DNA of 64,000 bases. Source: Maribacter zhoushanensis (GTDB lineage: Bacteria; Bacteroidota; Bacteroidia; Flavobacteriales; Flavobacteriaceae). The notes beneath the pieces were generated by a model. That model was not told the DNA's origin, did not search any database, and saw nothing but the letters and a program-made list of their open reading frames with translations. Shown piece by piece: positions 55,957 to 64,000 of the stretch (within the stretch, counting starts at the first letter, position 1; every line of letters starts with the position of its first letter). The DNA lies in NCBI RefSeq assembly GCF_029350975.1, contig NZ_JARKMR010000001.1, forward strand, positions 992,001 to 1,056,000. The letters are read 5' to 3'. The position numbers and the translations under genes are program-made.

Positions 55957-56811
55957 ATGGAACAGATTATAACATATTTTGAATCGATCCCTGCAGCTCA
56001 CAGATCACTTATTTTAGTTGGCGGAATCACATTTTTTTGGATACTAGAAGGTATAGTACCTTTATTTAACGGCAGTTATAACAAATGGAAGCATTCGCTA
56101 CCTAACTTCTTTTTTACATTGACAACGATAGTTATAAATTTTCCGCTAGCGTTTTTATTATTAAAAACTTCTGATTGGACGGTTGCCAATGATTTCGGAA
56201 TTATTAATTGGTTACCAGAAATGCCGTTATGGGCATATGTGTTTTTAGGTGTAGCGTTGCTAGATTTAATTGGTGCCTATACTGCACATTTGGTAGAGCA
56301 CCGCGTAAAACCTTTATGGATGGTGCATTTGGTACACCACACTGATCATAATGTAGATACAACCACTGCAAACAGACATCATCCGTTAGAAAGTATCATT
56401 CGCTATATATTTACTTTAGTAGGTGTTTTTGTAGTTGGTGCACCTGTGGGAATAATTATGTTATACCAAAGTTTATCAGTAGTCTTATCTCAATTTAACC
56501 ATGCGAATATAAAGTTGCCAAAAGGAGTTGATAAAGCGATTAGTTATATAATTATTTCACCAGATATGCATAAAGTGCATCATCATTATGTACTACCATA
56601 TACAGATAGTAATTATGGGAATATCTTCTCTTGGTGGGATCGCTTATTTGGTACGTATATGCATTTAGACAGAGAGAAAATTATCTACGGTGTAGACACT
56701 TTTCCTGATGAGGTTGCTAATGGTCAAATTAGCTCTTTGTTGAAATATCCATTTGTTGGGTATAGAAAACCAACGACTGATATTGCTGGTGAGCAACCTT
56801 TAGTAAAGTAA
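55957..56811 (+). CDS. Sterol desaturase/fatty acid hydroxylase family protein
   Basis: 284 residues, integral membrane, about four hydrophobic segments. The His clusters that bind the di-iron centre are visible: AHLVEHRVKPLW, MVHLVHHTDHNVDTTTANRH followed by HPLE, and DMHKVHHHYVLPYTDSNYG. Members hydroxylate or desaturate lipids, or act in carotenoid or alkylglycerol metabolism. The substrate is not clear. Its last 12 nt overlap the end of the convergent namZ-like gene. Confidence 0.9.
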   Translation: MEQIITYFESIPAAHRSLILVGGITFFWILEGIVPLFNGSYNKWKHSLPNFFFTLTTIVINFPLAFLLLKTSDWTVANDFGIINWLPEMPLWAYVFLGVALLDLIGAYTAHLVEHRVKPLWMVHLVHHTDHNVDTTTANRHHPLESIIRYIFTLVGVFVVGAPVGIIMLYQSLSVVLSQFNHANIKLPKGVDKAISYIIISPDMHKVHHHYVLPYTDSNYGNIFSWWDRLFGTYMHLDREKIIYGVDTFPDEVANGQISSLLKYPFVGYRKPTTDIAGEQPLVK

Positions 56812-58038
56812 ATACTTCGCTCTAATTTTTTTGAACTTTTCAATGTCTTCTTGCCAAGTCGCTTTTATTTCGGCATTGGTGGCACCGGCTATAATTTGTT
56901 TTTGTAGTTTGTTGTTACCTGCGTGTTTGGTAAAACCACTAGTGATAAAGAATTTACTCTTGTCGACCGAATTCGTATAGGCGTCAATAATATAATCCAT
57001 GGTTACCTCGTTCATGCGCTCAGATTTAGACAAGTCTTTTCCGTAGCACAATTTACCTTCTTCCTTTGGGTATTTAGAACCAAAATTTGGCTCAGGAGTA
57101 TAGGTGAAATCATACACGTGGGAATCTAAAAATGAAGCACCGTAGCGTTGAAACTGAAATTCGGTTCCGCGACCTGCGTTGATGTTGGTACCTTCAAACA
57201 TTCCTAAACTTGGGTATAGGTTAATAGAAGTATCATTTGGTAAATTTGGAGAAGGGCGTATTGGTAGGCTGTAAAACATATCATGCGTCCAGTTTTCTAA
57301 AGATATTACGGTTAAATCTGCTTTTTTATCACCATCTAGCCATAGTTCATCATTGATCATGTTGGCATATTCACCAATGGTCATTCCGTAAACTAAGGGG
57401 ATTTCGGTCATGCCTAAAAAACTGGTATGTGCAGTTTCCATGGTTGGTCCGTCAACGTAGTGTCCGTTTGGGTTTGGTCTATCTAGCACTATAACAGGAA
57501 TTTCTTTTTCAGCACAAGCTTCCATCACCAATTGCATAGTAGAAATATAGGTGTAAAAACGAGCACCCACATCTTGAATATCGAATAACACTAAATCTAA
57601 ACCTTCTAATTGCTCTTGACTTGGTTTTCTGTTTTTACCGTGCAGTGATATTAATTCTAATCCTGTTTTTGTGTCGGTACTGTTTTTTACATGTTCACCT
57701 GCATCAAAATTACCTCTAAAACCATGTTCTGGTGCAAACACTTGCTTAATATCTATATCTAAAGAAAGTAGGCTATCTACCAAATGGGTGTGTCCGTCAG
57801 ACTTAAATATTACACTGGTTTGGTTGGCGACAATAGCAATTCTTTTTCCTTTTAAAAGTGGTACATATACTTCCGTACGGTTGGCGGCGACTACAATTTC
57901 TTTTGCCTCTTGCTCAATTTTTGGTTCATCGGTTGGTGATGTGGTAACGGCTTGCTCTTTGGTTTCGTTTCCGCAGGTAGCCAATACCAAAAACCATAAT
58001 AAAACTGTACTTTTGAAATTGGATAAAAATAACATCAT
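56800..58038 (-). CDS. namZ: Exo-beta-N-acetylmuramidase NamZ-like (DUF1343) lipoprotein
   Basis: 412 residues. Signal peptide with lipobox (FLVLATC, Cys22), then DUF1343: GKRIAIVANQTSVIFKSDGH, FAPEHGFRGNFDAGEHVKNS, LVLFDIQDVGARFYTYISTM, VLDRPNPNGHYVDGP and EGTNINAGRGTEFQFQRYGA. NamZ in Tannerella and Bacillus removes N-acetylmuramic acid from the non-reducing end of peptidoglycan fragments, feeding cell-wall recycling. ATG 58038 and ATG 58035 are both possible. The start abuts the divergent permease start, and the 3' end overlaps the desaturase gene by 12 nt. Confidence 0.9.
   Translation of the reverse strand: MMLFLSNFKSTVLLWFLVLATCGNETKEQAVTTSPTDEPKIEQEAKEIVVAANRTEVYVPLLKGKRIAIVANQTSVIFKSDGHTHLVDSLLSLDIDIKQVFAPEHGFRGNFDAGEHVKNSTDTKTGLELISLHGKNRKPSQEQLEGLDLVLFDIQDVGARFYTYISTMQLVMEACAEKEIPVIVLDRPNPNGHYVDGPTMETAHTSFLGMTEIPLVYGMTIGEYANMINDELWLDGDKKADLTVISLENWTHDMFYSLPIRPSPNLPNDTSINLYPSLGMFEGTNINAGRGTEFQFQRYGASFLDSHVYDFTYTPEPNFGSKYPKEEGKLCYGKDLSKSERMNEVTMDYIIDAYTNSVDKSKFFITSGFTKHAGNNKLQKQIIAGATNAEIKATWQEDIEKFKKIRAKYLLY
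58008..58015 (+). promoter_or_regulatory. -7 element of the FtsX-family permease gene, inside namZ
   Basis: TACTTTTG matches TAnnTTTG, 23 nt before the TTG start at 58039, on the strand opposite to namZ and inside its signal-peptide codons. TAAAA at 58024-58028 may serve as ribosome-binding element. No TTG at the -33 position was found, so it is partial. Confidence 0.5.
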
Positions 58039-59280
58039 TTGAATCTAGAATATTTTATCGCCAAACGGCTTATAAAGGGTAAGGAGCATAAAATTAGCAT
58101 ATCTGCACCAATAATAAAAATAGCCATTGCAGCAATTGCAATAGGGGTTATCATGATGTTGGTCGCTATTGCTACGGGACTGGGATTAAAAGAGAAAATC
58201 CGTGAAAAAATAACTGCTTTCAACGGTCACGTACAAATCTATAATTACGATAATAATAATTCTGAAGTTTCTGTGGTGCCCGTGAGTACGGAGCAAGAGT
58301 TTTATCCGGACTTTAAGATGGTTGATGGCATTGTGCACATACAAGCTGTGGCGACCAAAGCAGGAATTATACGTACCGAAGAAACTTTTGATGGTATTAT
58401 CGCCAAAGGAGTGGGTAAAGAATATAATTGGGAGCCGTTTGATGAGTTTTTGATTGACGGTGTTTTACCTGATTATTCGGGAGAGTTAAATTCTGATGTG
58501 CTTATTTCTAGAATAATGGCAAATCGTTTGAACTTAAAAGTGGGAGATTCTTTCTTTACCTTTTTTCTACGGGATGATGCAGCTGATAAAATACCTAACC
58601 AAAGAAAATTTACCATCACCGGAATCTACGATAGCGGGTTTGAAGAAATTGACGGACTCTATATATTCACAGATATACGCCATATTCAGCGCATGAATAA
58701 ATGGAAAGATACAGAAGTGGGTAATTTTGAAATCTTCTTGAATAGTTTTGATGATATTGATCAAAAAGCAAATGAAATTTATGGTGAAACGGTTGCCAGT
58801 TTAGATACTAAAACTATAAAAGATAAGTACTATAAAATATTTGAATGGATAGGGTTATTCGATTTTAATATTGCCCTTATCATTGGCATCATGATTATCG
58901 TTGGTGGTATAAATATGATTACCGCTTTACTCGTTTTAATATTGGAACGTACGCCAATGATTGGTATTTTAAAGGCATTGGGTAGTACAAATTGGAGTAT
59001 TAGAAAGGTGTTTTTATACAATGCGACCTACCTTATTGCAGTAGGCTTATTTTGGGGCAACCTTATAGGGCTTGGGATTATTTTTATACAAGAGAAGTTT
59101 CGAGTTTTTAAATTCCCGAACCCAAAAGAATACTACATTGAGTATATACCTGTAAGTATAGACTTGTGGACTATTCTTCTTTTAAACGCGGGCGTGTTGC
59201 TGCTTTGTTTGTTAATGCTTTTGATTCCTTCATATATTATTACTAGAATAACACCAGTGAAAGCTATTCGATTCGAGTAG
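58039..59280 (+). CDS. FtsX/LolE-family ABC transporter permease, TTG start
   Basis: 413 residues. TTG 58039 starts NLEYFIAKRLIKGKEHKIS; the first internal ATG is after the first membrane helix. One N-terminal helix (IAIAAIAIGVIMMLVAIATG), a periplasmic MacB-like domain, and three C-terminal helices (IALIIGIMIIVGGINMITAL; ATYLIAVGLFWGNLIGLGII; ILLLNAGVLLLCLLMLLIPS) fit lipoprotein-release or related permeases. No ATPase is next to it, so it may use one coded elsewhere. Its first base follows the last base of the divergent namZ start codon. Confidence 0.85.
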   Translation: MNLEYFIAKRLIKGKEHKISISAPIIKIAIAAIAIGVIMMLVAIATGLGLKEKIREKITAFNGHVQIYNYDNNNSEVSVVPVSTEQEFYPDFKMVDGIVHIQAVATKAGIIRTEETFDGIIAKGVGKEYNWEPFDEFLIDGVLPDYSGELNSDVLISRIMANRLNLKVGDSFFTFFLRDDAADKIPNQRKFTITGIYDSGFEEIDGLYIFTDIRHIQRMNKWKDTEVGNFEIFLNSFDDIDQKANEIYGETVASLDTKTIKDKYYKIFEWIGLFDFNIALIIGIMIIVGGINMITALLVLILERTPMIGILKALGSTNWSIRKVFLYNATYLIAVGLFWGNLIGLGIIFIQEKFRVFKFPNPKEYYIEYIPVSIDLWTILLLNAGVLLLCLLMLLIPSYIITRITPVKAIRFE

Positions 59281-59334
59281 TTTGTTTTTAAATAGCTTAT
59301 TCCAAATTTAATCTTCGGTTAAACCCCTTTTTGG

Positions 59335-59342
59335 TAAATTTG
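59335..59342 (+). promoter_or_regulatory. -7 element of the M20 peptidase gene
   Basis: TAAATTTG matches TAnnTTTG, 16 nt before ATG 59359, leaving a leader of about 10 nt. No TTG is found at the -33 distance. Confidence 0.5.
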
Positions 59343-59358
59343 ATGTAAAACAGACCAC

Positions 59359-60654
59359 ATGCATCAAAAACTACTACTTACCCTAATTGCTGTGTTTTTA
59401 TTGACAGGCGTCAATGCACAGAAACTTTCAAAGAACGAGAAGAAGGTTGTAAAATCTATTGAGCAAAATAATGCCGAGGCAATTTCATTTTTAGAAAAAG
59501 TCGTAAACATTAATAGCGGTACCTTAAATCTTAAAGGTGTTGAAATGGTAGGTCAAGAATTTGCTTCTGCTTTCACCGATATCGGTTTTGAAAGTAACTG
59601 GATACCTATGCCTGAAGAAATGAATAGAGCGGGACATTTATTTGCTGAAATTAAAGGGACAAAAGGAAAGAAGTTATTACTTATTGGTCATCTAGATACG
59701 GTGTTTGAAGAAGACAGTCCGTTTCAAACTTTTGAGATGGTGAACGATTCTATTGCTCATGCACCAGGTGGTAATGATATGAAAGGTGGCGATGTTATAG
59801 TGCTATATGCACTAAAAGCATTACAACAAAACGGATTGCTAAATGACGCTCAAATAATTGTAGCCTTTACAGGTGATGAAGAAAGCACGGGTAGTCCGCT
59901 AGAAAAAAGTAGACATGATTTAATTGAAGCTGCCAAAAGAAGTGATATCGGTTTAGGTTTTGAAAACTCCACCGGATTCAATTATGCAACTGTTGCCAGA
60001 AGAGGTTCTTCAGGGTGGAAAGTTGAGGTAGAGGGTAAGAGAGCACATTCCTCTGGTATCTTTAGTGAAGGCACAGGTGCAGGGGCCATTTTTGAAATGT
60101 CGAGAATCTTAAACGGATTTTATACCGATGTTAGAGGAGAAGATTTATTGACTTTTAATCCTGGGACTTTAGTTGGTGGTACTTTTGTTGAATTTGATGA
60201 AATGACTAGTAAGGGAACTGTTTTTGGCAAGACCAATGTAGTGGCTCAAAAAGCAGAAGTCCGTGGCGGATTACGTTTTATCTCTGAAGAACAAAAAGAA
60301 CGTGCTCGTGATAATATGCGAACCGTAGTGGCGAATAATTTACCACATACATCTTCAACAGTAACTTTCAAAGATAGTTACCCAGCAATGCAACCTACGG
60401 CAGGTAATAAGGCGTTATTGACAAAACTGAACAATGTGAGTTTAGATTTAAAACAAGGTGAGGTTTTAGCATACGATCCGGGTAAAAGAGGTGCAGCAGA
60501 TACTTCTTTTGTAGCGGAGTATGTAGATTGTTTAGACGGATTGGGTACTATGGGTAATGCAGCCCACACTCCCGAAGAAACGGTGAATTTGAATACTATT
60601 GAAGCTTTAACGAAAAGAACAGCATTATTAATTTATAGATTGATAAATGAGTAA
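59359..60654 (+). CDS. Secreted M20-family metallopeptidase (carboxypeptidase G2-like)
   Basis: 431 residues with a signal peptide (MHQKLLLTLIAVFLLTGVNA, then QKLSKN). The di-zinc site residues lie in LLIGHLDTVFEEDS, PGGNDMKGGDVIVLYAL, FTGDEESTGSPLE and the C-terminal NAAHTPEETVNL. The middle has the dimerisation domain (GWKVEVEGKRAHSSGIFSEG). M20 members hydrolyse dipeptides, C-terminal glutamate or acylamino acids; this one acts outside the cytoplasm. It overlaps the next gene by 8 nt. Confidence 0.92.
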   Translation: MHQKLLLTLIAVFLLTGVNAQKLSKNEKKVVKSIEQNNAEAISFLEKVVNINSGTLNLKGVEMVGQEFASAFTDIGFESNWIPMPEEMNRAGHLFAEIKGTKGKKLLLIGHLDTVFEEDSPFQTFEMVNDSIAHAPGGNDMKGGDVIVLYALKALQQNGLLNDAQIIVAFTGDEESTGSPLEKSRHDLIEAAKRSDIGLGFENSTGFNYATVARRGSSGWKVEVEGKRAHSSGIFSEGTGAGAIFEMSRILNGFYTDVRGEDLLTFNPGTLVGGTFVEFDEMTSKGTVFGKTNVVAQKAEVRGGLRFISEEQKERARDNMRTVVANNLPHTSSTVTFKDSYPAMQPTAGNKALLTKLNNVSLDLKQGEVLAYDPGKRGAADTSFVAEYVDCLDGLGTMGNAAHTPEETVNLNTIEALTKRTALLIYRLINE

Positions 60655-61432
60655 TATAACAACATTAAGAGTAAGTGACCAGCAAGTGACAATTGAAGCA
60701 GGAGAATTGGTAGGTTACCAAGTTTCTGGTTATGAATTTATGCACCAAAAGGGAAACCCTGGATGGCGTAGTGTAGATACTGAAATGTTTCCGTTGATCG
60801 GACCAACAAATGAGGCAGATTTTAAAGTGAAAACTCCCAAGGGTTTTGCCACTCAAGATCAGCACGGTCTGTTACGTGAAATGAAATATAAGTTGGTAGA
60901 AAGCTCAGCAAGTAAAGCTGTGTTCTCTAAAAAATATACAGCAAATACCGAGGTTTTAAATTCAAAATATCCTAAAAAATCTACCGCAGAGAAATTAAGC
61001 TGGCCTTACGATTTTGAGTTTGTAAAGTCACTTGAATTAATAGACAATTCGTTGGTGGTTACGTTTTCAATTTCTGGCGAAGAAGGCATGCCTTTTATGT
61101 TGGGCTATCACCCTGCGTTTATGCTACATTCTGAAAACGCGATCATTTCTGCCGGAGAACAAAATATTACCATACCCGAGGTTTTGGAGGTTGGCAGTAG
61201 AGCATTACAAGTGCCAAATACAGATGTAATTACTTTAAAAGATGAGAAATCGCTACAAATAACGTCTGAAGGTTTTAGTCATTTTATGCTTTGGACGGAG
61301 GTATCTAATATGGTCTGTATAGAGCCAATTACCTTTTATCCGTATGCGGTAGAACAAGATGATTTAGCAGAAGGCTTTATGGTATTAAAGAAGGAGCCGG
61401 CTATTTTTACAGTTACGTTAAAACCTGTATAG
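60647..61432 (+). CDS. Aldose 1-epimerase (galactose mutarotase)-like protein
   Basis: 261 residues of the galactose mutarotase-like fold. Typical segments are VGYQVSGYEFMHQKGNPGWR, MFPLIGPTNEADF, QDQHGLLREMKYKLVE with a His, and the C-terminal MVCIEPITFYPYAVEQDD. Family members interconvert sugar anomers or hexose phosphates. The start overlaps the M20 gene (ATGA motif), so translation is coupled. Confidence 0.85.
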   Translation: MSNITTLRVSDQQVTIEAGELVGYQVSGYEFMHQKGNPGWRSVDTEMFPLIGPTNEADFKVKTPKGFATQDQHGLLREMKYKLVESSASKAVFSKKYTANTEVLNSKYPKKSTAEKLSWPYDFEFVKSLELIDNSLVVTFSISGEEGMPFMLGYHPAFMLHSENAIISAGEQNITIPEVLEVGSRALQVPNTDVITLKDEKSLQITSEGFSHFMLWTEVSNMVCIEPITFYPYAVEQDDLAEGFMVLKKEPAIFTVTLKPV

Positions 61433-61460
61433 TTTAAAATTCATCGCTAAAGAATAGCGT

Positions 61461-62234
61461 ATGTGTTATGATGTAAAAACCAGCTTAGAGGCGCAGTTAA
61501 AAAGAGCAAAGAGAAGTCAAGATTTAAAGGCGATTGAAGAGATTGTTGAGAAACTTGGACCGTTGACCGATTTACCGCTTCACCATGCATCAGGCTTTTC
61601 ACATCCTGAGGTTTTAATTTATACCAATGATGATCCGTTTTATCCTATTGTAGCAACTTGGGGATTGATTCCGCATTGGGTGAATAGTGTTGAACAACAA
61701 AAGAAAATTTGGAATAGCACTTTGAACGCTCGGGTAGAAACCATTTTCGAGAAACCCGCTTTTAGAGATGCTGCCAACGAAAAACGCTGCATACTTTATG
61801 TTGACGGCTTTTACGAGCATCACCATTATGACGATAACACCTATCCGTTTTTTATCCACCGAAAAAATAATGAACCTTTAGCGTTAGCTGCATTGTGGTC
61901 TGAGTGGATACACCCTGAACATGGCGGTACTATCAATTCATTTTCAATTGTAACTACAGTTGGAAATGGTATGATGGCTAAAATTCATAATAACCCTAAA
62001 CTGAAAGAACCACGTATGCCATTAATGTTGGGGGAAAATATGGAAGAGCAGTGGTTAACATCATCTGCAGATTTTGAAAAAGAATTAGAAGGGCTGCTGA
62101 GCTCAAATAATCATGTGGCATTGCAAGCACATACCGTGGGCAAACTCCGTGGTAAAAACTATGCAGGAAATATAGAATCAATTGCCCAAGAAGTAGTGTA
62201 TAAAGAACTAGAACCAGAAGAACTTAATTTCTAA
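61461..62234 (+). CDS. SOS response-associated peptidase (SRAP/HMCES-like)
   Basis: 257 residues. The catalytic Cys2 is exposed after Met removal (MCYDVKTSLEAQL). Other conserved elements are WGLIPHWVNSVEQQKKIWNS, NARVETIFEKPAFRDAANEK, CILYVDGFYEHHHY and EPRMPLML. SRAP proteins form covalent links with abasic sites in single-stranded DNA to shield them. Compared with the usual H-x-RMP motif the His position is Glu here; an IHN His lies ten residues before the Arg. It is 28 nt after the mutarotase gene and 3 nt before the TfoX gene. Confidence 0.9.
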   Translation: MCYDVKTSLEAQLKRAKRSQDLKAIEEIVEKLGPLTDLPLHHASGFSHPEVLIYTNDDPFYPIVATWGLIPHWVNSVEQQKKIWNSTLNARVETIFEKPAFRDAANEKRCILYVDGFYEHHHYDDNTYPFFIHRKNNEPLALAALWSEWIHPEHGGTINSFSIVTTVGNGMMAKIHNNPKLKEPRMPLMLGENMEEQWLTSSADFEKELEGLLSSNNHVALQAHTVGKLRGKNYAGNIESIAQEVVYKELEPEELNF

Positions 62235-62237
62235 ACA

Positions 62238-62582
62238 ATGGCATATAGTGAGTATTTAGCAGATAGGGTTAGACCTCGTTTAAAAGGTAAAGGTCATCTG
62301 GAGGAGAAGAAAATGATGGGCGGACTCACCTTTATGGTCAATGGTAAAATGTGCATTGGTATTATGTTCGACAAAAAAAGCGAAGAAGATAAGTTAATGG
62401 TGCGTGTTGGTAAATTGAATTATGAAGAACTACTAAACAAACCGGGTAGCAGACCAATGGACTTTACTGGCAAGCCAATTCGAGGTTTTTTATTTGTAGG
62501 TCCCGATGGATTCGACACCGAAGATGATCTTGATTTCTGGGTAGAAAATGCTCTGGAGTTTAACAGACTTTTGAATCAATAA
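62238..62582 (+). CDS. TfoX N-terminal domain protein
   Basis: 114 residues. MAYSEYLADRVRPRLKGKGH, EEKKMMGGLTFMVNGKMCIG and DDLDFWVENALEFNRLLNQ match the TfoX N-terminal-type proteins common in Bacteroidota, related to the competence regulator Sxy. The role outside gamma-proteobacteria is unknown. It follows the SRAP gene by 3 nt, so both are likely co-transcribed. Confidence 0.88.
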   Translation: MAYSEYLADRVRPRLKGKGHLEEKKMMGGLTFMVNGKMCIGIMFDKKSEEDKLMVRVGKLNYEELLNKPGSRPMDFTGKPIRGFLFVGPDGFDTEDDLDFWVENALEFNRLLNQ

Positions 62583-62624
62583 AGTAATGGTTTTAAAATC
62601 TGATTTTATGCCCTTTGAAATGAT

Positions 62625-62632
62625 TAAATTTG
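62625..62632 (+). promoter_or_regulatory. -7 element 4 nt before the SulP gene
   Basis: TAAATTTG is an exact TAnnTTTG match. GTG 62637 follows 4 nt later, so the mRNA would be leaderless. A TTG at a standard -33 spacing was not found. Confidence 0.5.
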
Positions 62633-62636
62633 ACCT

Positions 62637-64000
62637 GTGAAAAACATTTTCCCTTTTTTGGAATGGGTTTCAACCTATAAAAAAGCTTACTTCATTAAAG
62701 ATTTGTTGGCTGGTCTTACTGTGGGTATCGTATTAGTGCCACAAGGTATGGCGTATGCAATGATTGCAGGGTTGCCGCCAGTTCATGGTCTATACGCTTC
62801 TTTATTTCCGATTCTTACCTATGCACTTTTAGGAACCTCGCAAAAAATAGCCGTAGGACCTGTTGCGATGGATTCGTTATTGGTTGCCGTAGGTTTGGGG
62901 ACATTGGCAATTACCGGAGTAGAAAACTACATTATAATGGTGGTATTGCTTACCCTGATGGTGGGTTGCATACAGTTTTTATTAGGTGTTCTACGAATGG
63001 GATTTTTGGTCAATTTTCTTTCTAAACCCGTTATTAGTGGCTTTACATCCGCGGCAGCGATTATCATTGTATTAAGTCAGCTGAAACATTTATTGGGTGT
63101 TTCTATACCAGGCAGTAATAAAATCTATGAAACCGTTTTTAATATCTTTTACAAACTAGGTGAAATCAATTGGGTAGATTTTAGTATTGGTATTGTTGGT
63201 ATAGCATTATTGCTGGGCTTTAAAAAATGGAATAAAAACATCCCAGGAATATTAATAATAGTAGTGCTAGGTATATTGGCTGTCTATCAGTTTCAGCTTG
63301 ATGTCTATGGAGTTAAATTAGTAGGTGAAGTCACTAGCGGATTTCCAACTTTTGTAATGCCAACATTAGATATTGTAGACATGGAAAAATTAGCACCTAT
63401 TGCAATTGCTTTGGCGTTGGTTGGGTATCTAGAAGCTATTTCTATTGGTAAGGCCATAGAAGATAAAACAGGTGAAGATACTATAGATGCTAATCAAGAA
63501 TTAATAGCTATTGGTTCGTCAAATATTGTTGGGTCTTTCTTTCAAGGTTACCCAGTTACCGCAAGTTTTTCTAGATCTGCAATTAGTTACGATGCTGGTA
63601 CAAAAACGAATCTTTCAGCAATATTCAGTGTTATATTGGTGGTACTGACCTTATTGTTTTTAACGCCGTTATTTCAATATTTGCCCAATGCAATCTTGGC
63701 AAGTATTATTATGGTATCTGTAGTAAAACTTATTGATATTGCTTACTTCAAACATTTATGGCTCAATAGAAAAGATGAGTTTTTTATAATGTTGATTACG
63801 TTTATAATCACGCTATTTATAGGTATAACAGAAGGTATTCTAATTGGAGTGTTATGCTCTTTATTGTTAATGGTATATAGAACGTCTAAACCGCATTTTG
63901 TGGAGATAGGTAACATTGGTAATTCTGACTACTACAAGAATGTTATTCGTTTTGCAGATGAGGTGGTGGTGCGTAATGATCTTTTAATTGTTCGATTTGA
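62637..64000 (+). CDS. SulP-family inorganic anion transporter, 3' end off window
   Basis: From GTG 62637 (reading KNIFPFLEWVSTYKKAYFIK) the frame is open to the right edge, giving 454 residues. DLLAGLTVGIVLVPQGMAYA and MIAGLPPVHGLYASLFPILT are the N-terminal SulP signature. About ten or more membrane segments follow, then the start of a STAS domain (VEIGNIGNSDYYKNVIRFAD). SulP proteins import sulfate, bicarbonate or other anions into the cytoplasm. No cysteine-biosynthesis genes are near, so the substrate is open. Confidence 0.93.
   Translation, partial: MKNIFPFLEWVSTYKKAYFIKDLLAGLTVGIVLVPQGMAYAMIAGLPPVHGLYASLFPILTYALLGTSQKIAVGPVAMDSLLVAVGLGTLAITGVENYIIMVVLLTLMVGCIQFLLGVLRMGFLVNFLSKPVISGFTSAAAIIIVLSQLKHLLGVSIPGSNKIYETVFNIFYKLGEINWVDFSIGIVGIALLLGFKKWNKNIPGILIIVVLGILAVYQFQLDVYGVKLVGEVTSGFPTFVMPTLDIVDMEKLAPIAIALALVGYLEAISIGKAIEDKTGEDTIDANQELIAIGSSNIVGSFFQGYPVTASFSRSAISYDAGTKTNLSAIFSVILVVLTLLFLTPLFQYLPNAILASIIMVSVVKLIDIAYFKHLWLNRKDEFFIMLITFIITLFIGITEGILIGVLCSLLLMVYRTSKPHFVEIGNIGNSDYYKNVIRFADEVVVRNDLLIVRF

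Overview
The window looks like a chromosomal segment of a marine-type member of Flavobacteriaceae (Bacteroidota). The evidence is a SusC/SusD outer-membrane pair, AT-rich DNA with no obvious Shine-Dalgarno sites, promoter elements of the Bacteroidota type (TTG, about 19 nt, TAnnTTTG), many lipoproteins with short lipoboxes, and ribosomal proteins of the flavobacterial form. No rRNA, tRNA, CRISPR array, IS element or prophage was seen.

Layout. 1-5236 (minus): a SusC/SusD glycan or oligomer uptake pair followed by a lipoprotein cut by the left edge. 5565-22777 (plus): one very long translation operon, rpsL-rpsG-fusA, then the S10, spc and alpha gene blocks with secY, infA and rpoA, ending at a strong terminator after rplQ. 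22814-30416: housekeeping and central metabolism (carA, eno, a GT5 glycogen/starch synthase, citrate synthase, two amidinotransferase-fold hydrolases). 30474-33746: a probable exported molybdenum hydroxylase with its [2Fe-2S] subunit and a diheme cytochrome c. 33757-36132 (minus): an SDR/DUF2867 protein, a DUF1648 membrane protein and an unknown. 36248-40785: argS, ffh and folD. 40836-64000: a mosaic of mostly single genes, including several lipoproteins and alpha/beta hydrolases, a HerA-like ATPase, queE, a metzincin-like protease, tRNA- and DNA-maintenance enzymes, NamZ muramidase, an FtsX-family permease, an M20 peptidase, a mutarotase-like protein, an SRAP protein and a SulP transporter cut by the right edge.

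Most interesting. In the otherwise tightly packed ribosomal operon (gaps of 1-23 nt) only four gaps exceed 25 nt, and each holds an inverted repeat: before rplC-rplD (L3/L4), before rpsH (S8), before rpsD (S4) and before rplQ (L17). L4, S8 and S4 are the autoregulators of these operons in E. coli, although at different sites. The gap before rplC has mutually exclusive hairpins shaped like an intrinsic terminator and an antiterminator. Other points are a lipoprotein-ASCH gene broken at an in-frame A AAA AAA heptamer, followed by a remnant of an endonuclease/exonuclease/phosphatase gene; a lipoprotein protease with an archaemetzincin-like but interrupted zinc site; a divergent gene pair with no base between the two start codons; and several genes whose -10-like box lies 3-4 nt from the start codon, suggesting leaderless mRNAs.

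All assignments come from reading motifs and remembered family features; no database search was run.
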